The notes under the pieces were generated by a model. That model saw nothing but the letters and a program-made list of their open reading frames with translations, made no database searches and was not told the DNA's origin. A stretch of DNA of 5,424 bases from Bacteroidota bacterium. GTDB lineage: Bacteria; Bacteroidota; Bacteroidia; Chitinophagales; Chitinophagaceae. Location: positions 1-5,424 of the forward strand of contig JAEVYV010000181.1 in NCBI GenBank assembly GCA_023392575.1, given 5' to 3'. This document shows, piece after piece, positions 1 through 5,424 of this stretch. The position numbers and the translations under genes were made by a program. Numbering within the stretch: position 1 is the stretch's first letter; each line of letters begins with the position of its first letter.

Positions 1-999
1 CGCGGTTTTGGCATGGGAAACCGTTATGCCGGCCCAGAAGATCTCCTGATCGGATTGATTGCTCAGCCAAACGGTTTTAAACCCGGCATCCTTAAAAGCG
101 CTCAACAGGCTTTTTTCCCGAAACCGCAGCTCCATTTCATCGGGAGTGGTCCGGGTAATGATCTGGGGTACAGACAGAGCAGTAATGTTGGCGCCTGCAA
201 CGGCGTGGGGAAAGACAACTAAATCTTCCCGCTGCAAAAGCCTGGGGGAAGTGGGTCTTCCGTAGCCGTTCACCTGCCAGCTAAGATACCTTGAGGATTC
301 ACCGATCACCAGAACATTTAACTGTCTTTGGGCAGGATGGTCTTTTTTAAAAGCATGAAAGGAAAAGTTTTTGGCCTGCTCCAGATTGTTTCCCCGCATA
401 AAGAAATAAGCTTCCAGAAAGCCGCTGACCACCGAAGCGGGATAGTAGCGGCCAAAAAACTCATACTTGTCTTCGTTTTGCCGGTACACTTTCTTGTGAA
501 ACATGTACCCGACATTAAATGCCCCCAGCAAAGAGGCCGCCAGAGCCACTTTAAAGGGAAGCCGGTTGTACTGCAGTTTTTTTACGGCATACAAATAAAC
601 CGAGAGGTACAGCAGGGTAAAAAACACGTACAGGCCCACATAGCCGCTGACCAGCTCCCGGGCTTCGGTGGGATTGGTTTGAAAGATCCAGAAGAACAAG
701 TCAAAGCCCGGCCGCACTTCGTAAAGTACCATAGCGTAAATGAACAGGGGAGAAAACACAATCCATAACAACAGGACGTATAAATAAAGCCGCAGGTTCC
801 GGTAAAAAAACACCAACGGTATCAACAAAAACGAAGTAGAAATAAAGAGTCTTTTTAATGTGGCCAGTACGGGATGTTCAAGAAGTTCGGTAACCAGGGC
901 GGGCAGCAACAGCAGCAAAAGAACCACAACAACAAGCAGCAACTGAAGCAGCATTTGGGGTTTGGCTTTTTTCCTTATAAAAGCAAGCACTCTGCTCAT
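1..999 (-). CDS. Phosphoethanolamine transferase, EptA/MCR-like (sulfatase superfamily), N-terminal 333 residues; 3' end outside window
   Basis: Inner-membrane enzyme expected to move phosphoethanolamine from phosphatidylethanolamine onto lipid A or another envelope glycan. The frame is open from ATG at 999-997 to the window edge. Seen: a hydrophobic N-terminal half with about five membrane segments (roughly residues 16-36, 53-66, 71-93, 119-138, 150-168), the motif QTNPTEARELVSGY (107-120) typical of this family's membrane domain, and then the start of the catalytic domain, VLVIGESSR (229-237) followed by NGYGRPTSPR. By comparison with EptA and MCR-1, Glu234 is the zinc ligand of the GET/GES motif, and Thr273 in ITALSVP, 39 residues later, is the nucleophile that carries the phosphoethanolamine. 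The cysteines that flank this Thr in MCR-1 are absent (Gly269 and Gln279). Family members are about 500-550 residues, so some 200 residues, including the C-terminal Asp-His zinc ligands, lie off the left edge. There is no clear Shine-Dalgarno and no clear TAnnTTTG element upstream. The acceptor substrate cannot be read from this fragment. Confidence 0.87.
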   Translation of the reverse strand, partial: MSRVLAFIRKKAKPQMLLQLLLVVVVLLLLLLPALVTELLEHPVLATLKRLFISTSFLLIPLVFFYRNLRLYLYVLLLWIVFSPLFIYAMVLYEVRPGFDLFFWIFQTNPTEARELVSGYVGLYVFFTLLYLSVYLYAVKKLQYNRLPFKVALAASLLGAFNVGYMFHKKVYRQNEDKYEFFGRYYPASVVSGFLEAYFFMRGNNLEQAKNFSFHAFKKDHPAQRQLNVLVIGESSRYLSWQVNGYGRPTSPRLLQREDLVVFPHAVAGANITALSVPQIITRTTPDEMELRFREKSLLSAFKDAGFKTVWLSNQSDQEIFWAGITVSHAKTA

Positions 1000-1350
1000 A
1001 ACAAATTTGATTAGAATTTGAAATAAGTCATAGAGTCAGAGAATAATAGGCAGGGAAAAAATCAGTGTTCTTGTAATATACTAAATTTTAACACACAGCA
1101 GATGTCTGGTAAAGAAAACCTGTTGCGCCAGAGCTTTGGCCCGAATGGTTGGGTGTCGACAGACAGATGGGTTTTGCCGGTTATCAGCCGGGATGGCTGC
1201 GGATGTTGATAGCTGCTCCTTCGGATTGGTAAAACGCTGAGTTCTTCAAACCGAAACAGCAATAAGGCCTGCACAAAAATGACTGGAAGGGACAAGCGAA
1301 AACAGGAAAACCCGCAAGAGTAAATTACCTTTGCCGCCATTTAATTAATT
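1000..1350. other. Non-coding gap between divergent genes, with a possible small hairpin
   Basis: This 351-base gap separates the start of the minus-strand transferase from the start of the plus-strand peptidase, so it should carry both 5' regions. The half next to the transferase is AT-rich, while about 1100-1300 has coding-like GC content without a believable gene. An imperfect inverted repeat pairs TTCGGATTGG (1220-1229) with CAAACCGAA-containing sequence at 1246-1255 around a 16-base loop, with one mismatch. A 92-codon minus-strand reading frame (1340-1062) fills most of the gap, but its product has no recognisable domain and its start lies inside the leader of the peptidase gene. The middle part could be a decayed gene, a dispersed repeat or a small RNA. 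Nothing here decides between these. Confidence 0.5.
1326..1333 (+). promoter_or_regulatory. Bacteroidota -7 promoter element (TACCTTTG) of the P1 peptidase gene
   Basis: The sequence TACCTTTG matches the TAnnTTTG -7 consensus of the primary sigma factor in Bacteroidota exactly. It ends 17 bases before the first ATG at 1351, which predicts transcription starting around 1338-1341 and a short AT-rich leader (ATTTAATTAATT). No good TTG-type -33 element is visible at the usual distance upstream, which is common in this phylum. The position directly before a gene start is the main reason for the call. Confidence 0.6.
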
Positions 1351-2511
1351 ATGTGTATGCCAATGAAAATAGCTTTTTCCCTTAGCCTTTTTTGTTTCAT
1401 TGCTGCAACTTCGGCAGCCCAGGAAAAACCCAGGGCCCGCGACCTGGGCATTCCGTTTGACGGCACACCCGGCCGGTACAATGCCATAACCGATGTTCCC
1501 GGGATTGAAGTAGGATACAAAACCCTCATCAGTGGTTCGGGCAAACTGGAATACGGAAAAGGGCCGGTGCGGACCGGCGTTACGGTCATTCTGCCAAAGG
1601 GAAAATCGGATGAAAGCTATCCGGCCGCCTGGTTTTCTTTAAATGGCGACGGCGAAATGACTGGGCTGCCGTATGTGGAAGATTACGGCACCGGCTCCGG
1701 CCCCATCGGCATCACCAATACCAACAGCGTGGGTGTGGTGCGGGACGCCATTGGTGAATGGAACTTTAAAAAGTTTTCAAAAGGAGCGTTCATTGACTTT
1801 GCTTTTGGATTGCCCATTGTTGGCGAAACCTGGGACGGCATGCTCAACGACATCAATGGCTATCATGTTAAAAAAGAACACGTTTGGCAAGCCCTGGACA
1901 GCGCTGCCGGTGGCAGGATCCGCGAAGGAAATGTAGGCGGCGGCACGGGAATGGCCCTGTATGGTTTTAAAGGGGGCAGCGGAACGGCGTCAAGAGTTTT
2001 TACCATCGATTCAGTGCAGTACACCCTGGGCGTTTTTGTCCAGGCCAACTTTGGCGGCCGAAACGAACTGACAATTGCCGGCGTTCCGGTCGGCAGAGAA
2101 ATAAAAGACAAGCAACCGGTTTTAAACAACCTGAAAAGGAGGGACGGCTCCATCATTGCCATTGTGGCCACCAACGCACCCCTGTTGCCCGGCCAGTTGA
2201 AACTGATTGCCAAAAGGGTGACCCATGGAATTGCCCGAACCGGTACGTATTCTCATGACGGCTCGGGAGAAATTTTTCTTGCCTTGAGCACAGCCACCCC
2301 CCAATACAACGACAAGAACAGTCAGGAAAGCTGGAAGGTCATTCCCAAATGGATGCTGGATCCCGTGTTCAAAGCCACGGTGGAGGCCACGGAAGAAGCC
2401 ATCATCAACGCATTGATTGCCGCCGAAGACATGGAAGGCATTAACGGCAATAAATGGTTTGCCCTGCCCCACAACCGTTTAAAAGAGGTCATGAAAAAAT
2501 ACAACCGCTGA
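1351..2511 (+). CDS. Exported P1 family (S58, DmpA/BapA-like) self-processing aminopeptidase
   Basis: N-terminal-nucleophile hydrolase of the DmpA/BapA type; such enzymes cleave themselves into alpha and beta chains and then release N-terminal residues from L-peptides, D-amino-acid amides/esters or beta-peptides. The 386 residues match the family length plus a leader. Residues 5-23 form a signal peptide (MKIAFSLSLFCFIAATSAA, likely cut after Ala23), so it should act in the periplasm or outside. The mature part opens with RARDLGIPFDGTPG and carries the family blocks NTNSVGVVRDA (123-133), GETWDG (158-163), GNVGGGTGM (193-201), QANFGGR (231-237) and DGSIIAIVATNAPLLPGQ. Self-cleavage is expected between Gly266 and Ser267, leaving a beta chain of 120 residues with Ser267 as nucleophile. 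Ser305 and Glu307 (GSGE) lie 38 and 40 residues further on, the same spacing as Ser250/Ser288/Glu290 of BapA. ATGs at 1351, 1357 and 1363 are all possible starts; 1363 gives the cleanest signal peptide. It looks monocistronic. The substrate is not predictable. Confidence 0.93.
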   Translation: MCMPMKIAFSLSLFCFIAATSAAQEKPRARDLGIPFDGTPGRYNAITDVPGIEVGYKTLISGSGKLEYGKGPVRTGVTVILPKGKSDESYPAAWFSLNGDGEMTGLPYVEDYGTGSGPIGITNTNSVGVVRDAIGEWNFKKFSKGAFIDFAFGLPIVGETWDGMLNDINGYHVKKEHVWQALDSAAGGRIREGNVGGGTGMALYGFKGGSGTASRVFTIDSVQYTLGVFVQANFGGRNELTIAGVPVGREIKDKQPVLNNLKRRDGSIIAIVATNAPLLPGQLKLIAKRVTHGIARTGTYSHDGSGEIFLALSTATPQYNDKNSQESWKVIPKWMLDPVFKATVEATEEAIINALIAAEDMEGINGNKWFALPHNRLKEVMKKYNR

Positions 2512-2647
2512 TGGGTACCTGTAACAGGAAGGCGGCACCGTCTTTCTGCAAGGTTTTTCAATGCCGGGTTGGAGAGGGATAAGCTTGGCTGTCGCCTAAG
2601 GAAAACAACCCAACTAATGTCTTTTACGATCCGTCATGCAGCCGATT

Positions 2648-3185
2648 ATGACGACAAACCGAAAACTGATTTTATACATTGCCACAAGCCTGGATGGTTA
2701 CATCGCCCAACGCAATGACGATCTTAGTTTTTTGTCCCGGGTGCAAAACCGGGAGAGGACTATGGGTACGGCCAATTCATCGCCACGATAGATGCCGTCA
2801 TCCTGGGAAGAAAAACCTACGACTGGGTGATGAAGCAGGTGCCGGAGTTCCCGCATGCCGATAAAAATACCTACGTTGTCACCAGAACCAAAAGACCCGA
2901 CCAGGGCAAGACGGTTTTTTACACCGGAAACCTGAAAGAACTAGTAGCTGCGCTCAGGCAACAGCCGGGCAAGAACATATTTTGCGATGGCGGGGCGGAA
3001 ATCGTCAACACGCTTTTGAAAGACGACCTGATTGACGAGTTTTTTATCTCCGTCGTTCCGGTGTTGCTGGGCGATGGCACCCGGCTTTTCAAAGACGGCG
3101 GCCGGACCAAAGCCTGCAACTGGTTTCGGTAAAATCGTTCGATACCGGCCTGGTGCAACTGCACTACCGGCGCAGCGGCCGCTAG
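2648..3185 (+). pseudogene. RibD C-terminal/dihydrofolate-reductase-like protein, broken by two frameshifts
   Basis: Read through two corrections, this is a protein of about 179 residues of the YyaP/YwjB-like reductase group (RibD_C domain, DHFR fold), presumably an NAD(P)H-dependent reductase of unknown substrate. Frame one starts at ATG 2648 with KLILYIATSLDGYIA (the typical N-terminal strand and S-x-DG loop) and continues to about 2749. Frame two, about 2752-3100, carries IDAVILGRKTYDWV, then IFCDGGAEIVNTLL (the nucleotide-binding GG region) and DEFFISVVPVLLGDGTRLF. Frame three, from about 3103 to TAG at 3183-3185, supplies the expected last strands (SLQLVSVKSFDTGLVQLHYRR). Each junction is repaired by restoring one base, and one extra C in a CCGG context (near 2749-2753 and 3097-3103) would do it at both. 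All family blocks are otherwise intact, so either the decay is recent or the bases were lost in sequencing or assembly. Uncorrected, translation from 2648 stops after about 46 codons. Confidence 0.85.
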
Positions 3186-3197
3186 CGGCCAGGTTTT
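3177..3197 (+). terminator. Perfect 14-bp palindrome followed by TTTT, possible terminator at the convergent gene ends
   Basis: GGCCGCTAGCGGCC (3177-3190) is a perfect palindrome that can fold into a GC-only stem closed by a CTAG loop, followed by AGG and four T residues (3194-3197). The reductase stop codon TAG lies in the loop, and the stop of the minus-strand permease is only 15 bases beyond the stem. It fits a short intrinsic terminator for plus-strand transcripts. The T-run is weak and offset by three bases, and on the minus strand no T-run follows the stem. A second small palindrome, GTTTTAAAAC, lies directly after it at 3193-3202. Confidence 0.35.
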
Positions 3198-3204
3198 AAA
3201 ACGG

Positions 3205-3948
3205 CTAATCAAGCATCAGCGAAGTAATGATGTAATCAAAGGCCAGAATGCTGATGCAACTGACCACGACCGCCTTTGTGGAGGCCCGGCCGATTTCCAG
3301 CGCCCCGCCCTTCACATGATAACCCTGATAGGCGCTGATCACCGCTATGTTGAATCCAAAAGTAATGGCCTTGACCATGGCCACCCAAATGGTGTAGCCC
3401 TGAAAGCCGCTTCGCAGGCCGCGGATGTAAACATCTACCGAAAGAATATGGGCAATAACCCCTGCTGCAATTCCGCCGGCAATGGAGACACCAATGGAAA
3501 TGATAATCAGCAGCGGCACCATCAGAACGCAGGCCACTATTTTGGGCAGGATAAGAAAAGCCCTTGTGTTGATCCCCATTATTTCTAGGGCATCAATTTG
3601 CTCCGAGGTGCGCATGTTTCCCAGTTCCGAAGCGATCCGCGAACCCACCACACCGGCCAGCACAATACAAATAACGGTTGGAGAGAGCTCCAGAATAACC
3701 GAATCCCGAACCACGATGGGAATGGTGGTTTTGGGAATGAGCGGATTGGTTAACTGATAGGCTGTTTGAATGGTCATGACCATACCCAGAAACACAGAGA
3801 TGACGGCAACGATGGGCAGGGAAACAACGCCGATGGCATTGCATTCGGTCATGAACTGTTTCCAGTAAACCTTGCCGTTTTCCGGACGGGCTATAGACCG
3901 GTGCAGCATAAGCAGCATGTCGCCAAGCGTGTGAAAGAACTTGGTCAT
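3205..3948 (-). CDS. MlaE-type ABC transporter permease (phospholipid/lipid transport)
   Basis: Inner-membrane permease of the MlaE/YrbE family (PF02405), which pairs with an MlaF-type ATPase and an MCE-domain protein to move phospholipids between inner and outer membrane. The 247 residues are a normal family length. Seen: an N-terminal amphipathic stretch (FHTLGDMLLMLHRSIARP), a first membrane segment at about 41-62 (VVSLPIVAVISVFLGMVMTI), further segments at about 83-103, 135-168, 188-207 and 225-244, and the family signature between residues 102 and 122 (GSRIASELGNMRTSEQ, then IDALE) followed by LPKIVA. I chose ATG 3948-3946 because family members begin close to this point; the frame is open to an ATG at 4002, but those 18 extra residues are not family-like. 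No clear promoter or Shine-Dalgarno was found. No ATPase or MCE gene lies on either side: the gene ends 19 bases from the convergent broken reductase and its upstream neighbour is divergent. Confidence 0.92.
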   Translation of the reverse strand: MTKFFHTLGDMLLMLHRSIARPENGKVYWKQFMTECNAIGVVSLPIVAVISVFLGMVMTIQTAYQLTNPLIPKTTIPIVVRDSVILELSPTVICIVLAGVVGSRIASELGNMRTSEQIDALEIMGINTRAFLILPKIVACVLMVPLLIIISIGVSIAGGIAAGVIAHILSVDVYIRGLRSGFQGYTIWVAMVKAITFGFNIAVISAYQGYHVKGGALEIGRASTKAVVVSCISILAFDYIITSLMLD

Positions 3949-4109
3949 AATACAGAAGTTTAAGGATGGGCAATACCAATCAAGCAGCAAGATTTCAGCC
4001 AAGGCCGGCAGTTAAACCTGCTGAACCTCTTCCGTTAAAACAGCTGTACAGTATTGATATGCTTAAAAATAAATATTCAATAAGAAAATAATGTAATGGT
4101 TAAAAAGCT

Positions 4110-4118
4110 TATCTTTTG
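4110..4118 (+). promoter_or_regulatory. Probable Bacteroidota -7 promoter element (TATCTTTTG) of the lipoprotein gene
   Basis: TATCTTTTG resembles the TAnnTTTG -7 element with one extra T in the spacer. It lies 37 bases before the ATG at 4156. If it is the promoter, transcription starts near 4124-4126, downstream of the ATG at 4096, which would rule out that earlier start and support the lipoprotein start at 4156. No -33 element is evident. Confidence 0.4.
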
Positions 4119-4155
4119 TACGCTAACAATTTCATTTAACCACAAACCTTCTGCA

Positions 4156-5346
4156 ATGAAACACCTGAAACTTCTCATGGGAGCTGCGGCCTTTTCTTTT
4201 ATCCTGATGACGGGTTGTAAAAAAGACATCGCTCCCCAAACTGCTCCCGACCCAGTACAGATTCAAGACAAGCTTTCAAACAACCCGTCCGCTCCATCTG
4301 CTCTTAAAGTAAAGCTCAAATCCTTGCGTTCTACGCTACCGGCCGGATCGGAAAAAAGACTGCAAAAGACTGCTGGTTTTTTAACCAAACAAAATCCCGA
4401 ATATGGAGCGTTGCTTCGCAGGATTTTTAAAATGGATCCGGCAGAATGCGATGCAAACACACCGTTGAACCAGTGGCTGGACCAGCAGTTGGCCGACTGG
4501 GACGATGAGGTTTTCTACCTGGCAAGCGTGTCAGGCATGTTGATCTTTCCAACCTATGACGCTTTGTTGTTTGAAAACAGTTCGGCCAACCAACACTTTG
4601 GCGTGAAAGGTGAGTATACACAACGGGTTACCAAAACGTTCAAGGATTTAAAACGGTTTTGGAACATTGAATCCGGCGGAATGGTGCTGGCGGCCATGCA
4701 TGGGAGCATGCTGCGTGACCGGGAAAAACTGATCCGGATTGACATGATCCTTTACGGGGATGATCAACCGACTGCGGAATTTTGGGCCGACCTGATCCTA
4801 TTACTGCTCCGGGAGGTTCCGCAATACAGAAATGGCGACCACCCGATCTTTACCTTCAATGCCTACGCCCAGGATTCCTTTGAATTTCCTCCGTACGGGA
4901 TTATTCCAAAAAAGATTGTTATGGGTGATGGAATCATGGAAGCCTATACGGCCATTGGGTACAACGATGTGGCGCCCCAGGCTATTCTGGCTCATGAATT
5001 TGGCCATCAGGTGCAATACCAATTAAACCTGTTTGAAGGCGAAGGCCCCGAAGCCACCCGCAGAACCGAGTTGATGGCCGATGCTTTCTCTGCTTACTAC
5101 CTGTCGCATGCTAGGGGCGCTTCCATGCAATGGAAAAGGGTAAAACAATTCCTGCAGGTCTTTTTCAATATCGGAGATTGTGCCTTTGACAGCTTTGATC
5201 ACCACGGCACACCCAAACAAAGAATGGCGGCGGCGGAATGGGCGTATCATTTGGCCGATAATGCGCAAAAGCAAGGCCACATCCTGACCGCCCAGGCCTT
5301 TTCAACATTGTTTGATGCGCAACTGCCCCTGCTGGTTGCTTATTGA
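4156..5346 (+). CDS. Putative lipoprotein zinc metallopeptidase (HEFGH motif)
   Basis: Predicted membrane-anchored protease of 396 residues. The start at 4156 gives a textbook lipoprotein signal, MKHLKLLMGAAAFSFILMTGC, with Cys21 as the lipidated residue followed by KKD; an in-frame ATG at 4096 would add 20 residues in front and spoil it. After a polar linker (about 22-70) comes an unassigned region of about 200 residues. The catalytic part reads FNAYA near 236, IVMGDGIMEAYTAIGYN, then LAHEFGHQVQ with His280, Glu281 and His284 as expected zinc ligands and general base, RRTELMADAFSAYYL with Glu305 as likely third ligand and Asp309, and FDHHGTPKQR (347-356). This order (HExxH, E-L-x-A-D, then H-G-T-x-x-Q-R) resembles the YpfJ-type 'putative neutral zinc metallopeptidases' (PF04228). 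That family link is inferred from motif order only, since the rest does not look like YpfJ. Substrate unknown. The gene stands alone, divergent from the MlaE gene across 207 bases. Confidence 0.82.
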   Translation: MKHLKLLMGAAAFSFILMTGCKKDIAPQTAPDPVQIQDKLSNNPSAPSALKVKLKSLRSTLPAGSEKRLQKTAGFLTKQNPEYGALLRRIFKMDPAECDANTPLNQWLDQQLADWDDEVFYLASVSGMLIFPTYDALLFENSSANQHFGVKGEYTQRVTKTFKDLKRFWNIESGGMVLAAMHGSMLRDREKLIRIDMILYGDDQPTAEFWADLILLLLREVPQYRNGDHPIFTFNAYAQDSFEFPPYGIIPKKIVMGDGIMEAYTAIGYNDVAPQAILAHEFGHQVQYQLNLFEGEGPEATRRTELMADAFSAYYLSHARGASMQWKRVKQFLQVFFNIGDCAFDSFDHHGTPKQRMAAAEWAYHLADNAQKQGHILTAQAFSTLFDAQLPLLVAY

Positions 5347-5424
5347 GTTAAGTAGTGGCTAAACGCTGCATTAGTTGGGACAACCAGTGCACGGGCATTG
5401 AGCCCGGTAATGAAACGGCCATCC
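5347..5424. other. Right-edge tail with no assignable gene
   Basis: These 78 bases follow the metallopeptidase stop. On the minus strand two reading frames run in from the edge and stop close to the peptidase end (stops at 5350-5348 and 5342-5340), so the C-terminus of a convergent gene is possible, but neither about 25-residue tail is recognisable. A short hairpin, CGGGC (5392-5396) with GCCCG (5402-5406) around ATTGA, has no T-run. Confidence 0.3.

Noticed and set aside
291..300. Ser235/Ser236 in the GESS motif as a replacement nucleophile in the transferase
   Set aside because: In EptA and MCR-1 the nucleophile is the Thr about 39-40 residues after the motif Glu, and that Thr is present here (Thr273).
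328..768. 146-codon plus-strand frame opposite the transferase gene
   Set aside because: It is antisense to a well-supported coding region with family motifs and has no recognisable product.
1062..1340. 92-codon minus-strand reading frame in the gap before the peptidase gene
   Set aside because: No recognisable domain, unusual composition, and its start falls in the leader of the opposite gene next to a good promoter element.
2512..2560. CCTGTAACAGG inverted repeat after the peptidase gene as a terminator
   Set aside because: The arms are five bases with a one-base centre, so it cannot form a proper hairpin, and no T-run follows directly.
2617..2718. Short frame starting MSFTIRHAADYDD that resembles the beginning of a GNAT acetyltransferase
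   Set aside because: Only about 13 suggestive residues before it runs into the reductase coding region and stops at 2716-2718; chance similarity is likely.
3949..4002. Upstream ATG adding 18 residues to the MlaE permease
   Set aside because: The extra residues are not family-like, and the protein from 3948 has normal length and N-terminus.
4096..4155. Upstream ATG giving a 416-residue version of the metallopeptidase
   Set aside because: It puts 20 residues before a perfect lipoprotein signal, and the likely -7 element (4110-4118) lies downstream of it.

Overview
The window looks like an ordinary chromosomal stretch of a Bacteroidota bacterium, most likely from the Chitinophagaceae/Sphingobacteriia side. 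This is inferred from three things: TAnnTTTG-type promoter elements close to the starts of two plus-strand genes, the absence of convincing Shine-Dalgarno sequences, and a lipoprotein signal of the short 'TGCKKD' type. Moderate GC content and protein families common in that phylum agree with this. No rRNA, tRNA, CRISPR array, insertion sequence or phage gene was seen.

Layout: (1) Bases 1-999, minus strand, hold the N-terminal 333 residues of an EptA/MCR-type phosphoethanolamine transferase; the gene runs off the left edge. (2) Bases 1000-1350 are apparently non-coding and end in a good Bacteroidota promoter. (3) Bases 1351-2511, plus strand, encode an exported P1/S58 (DmpA/BapA-type) self-processing aminopeptidase with a recognisable nucleophile and Ser-x-Glu pair. 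(4) Bases 2648-3185, plus strand, are a RibD-C/dihydrofolate-reductase-like gene broken by two separate one-base losses. (5) Bases 3205-3948, minus strand, encode an MlaE-type lipid-transport permease without its usual ATPase and MCE partners alongside. (6) Bases 4156-5346, plus strand, encode a lipoprotein with an HEFGH zinc-metallopeptidase centre. The last 78 bases hold nothing assignable.

The genes do not form one operon: strands alternate and each gene appears to be its own transcription unit. A loose common theme is the cell envelope (lipid A or glycan decoration, lipid transport, exported peptidase, lipoprotein protease), but nothing in the arrangement shows that they work together. 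I found no convincing new multi-gene system. The points most worth following are the doubly frameshifted reductase, the little-described lipoprotein protease, the orphan MlaE and a palindrome at the convergent gene ends.
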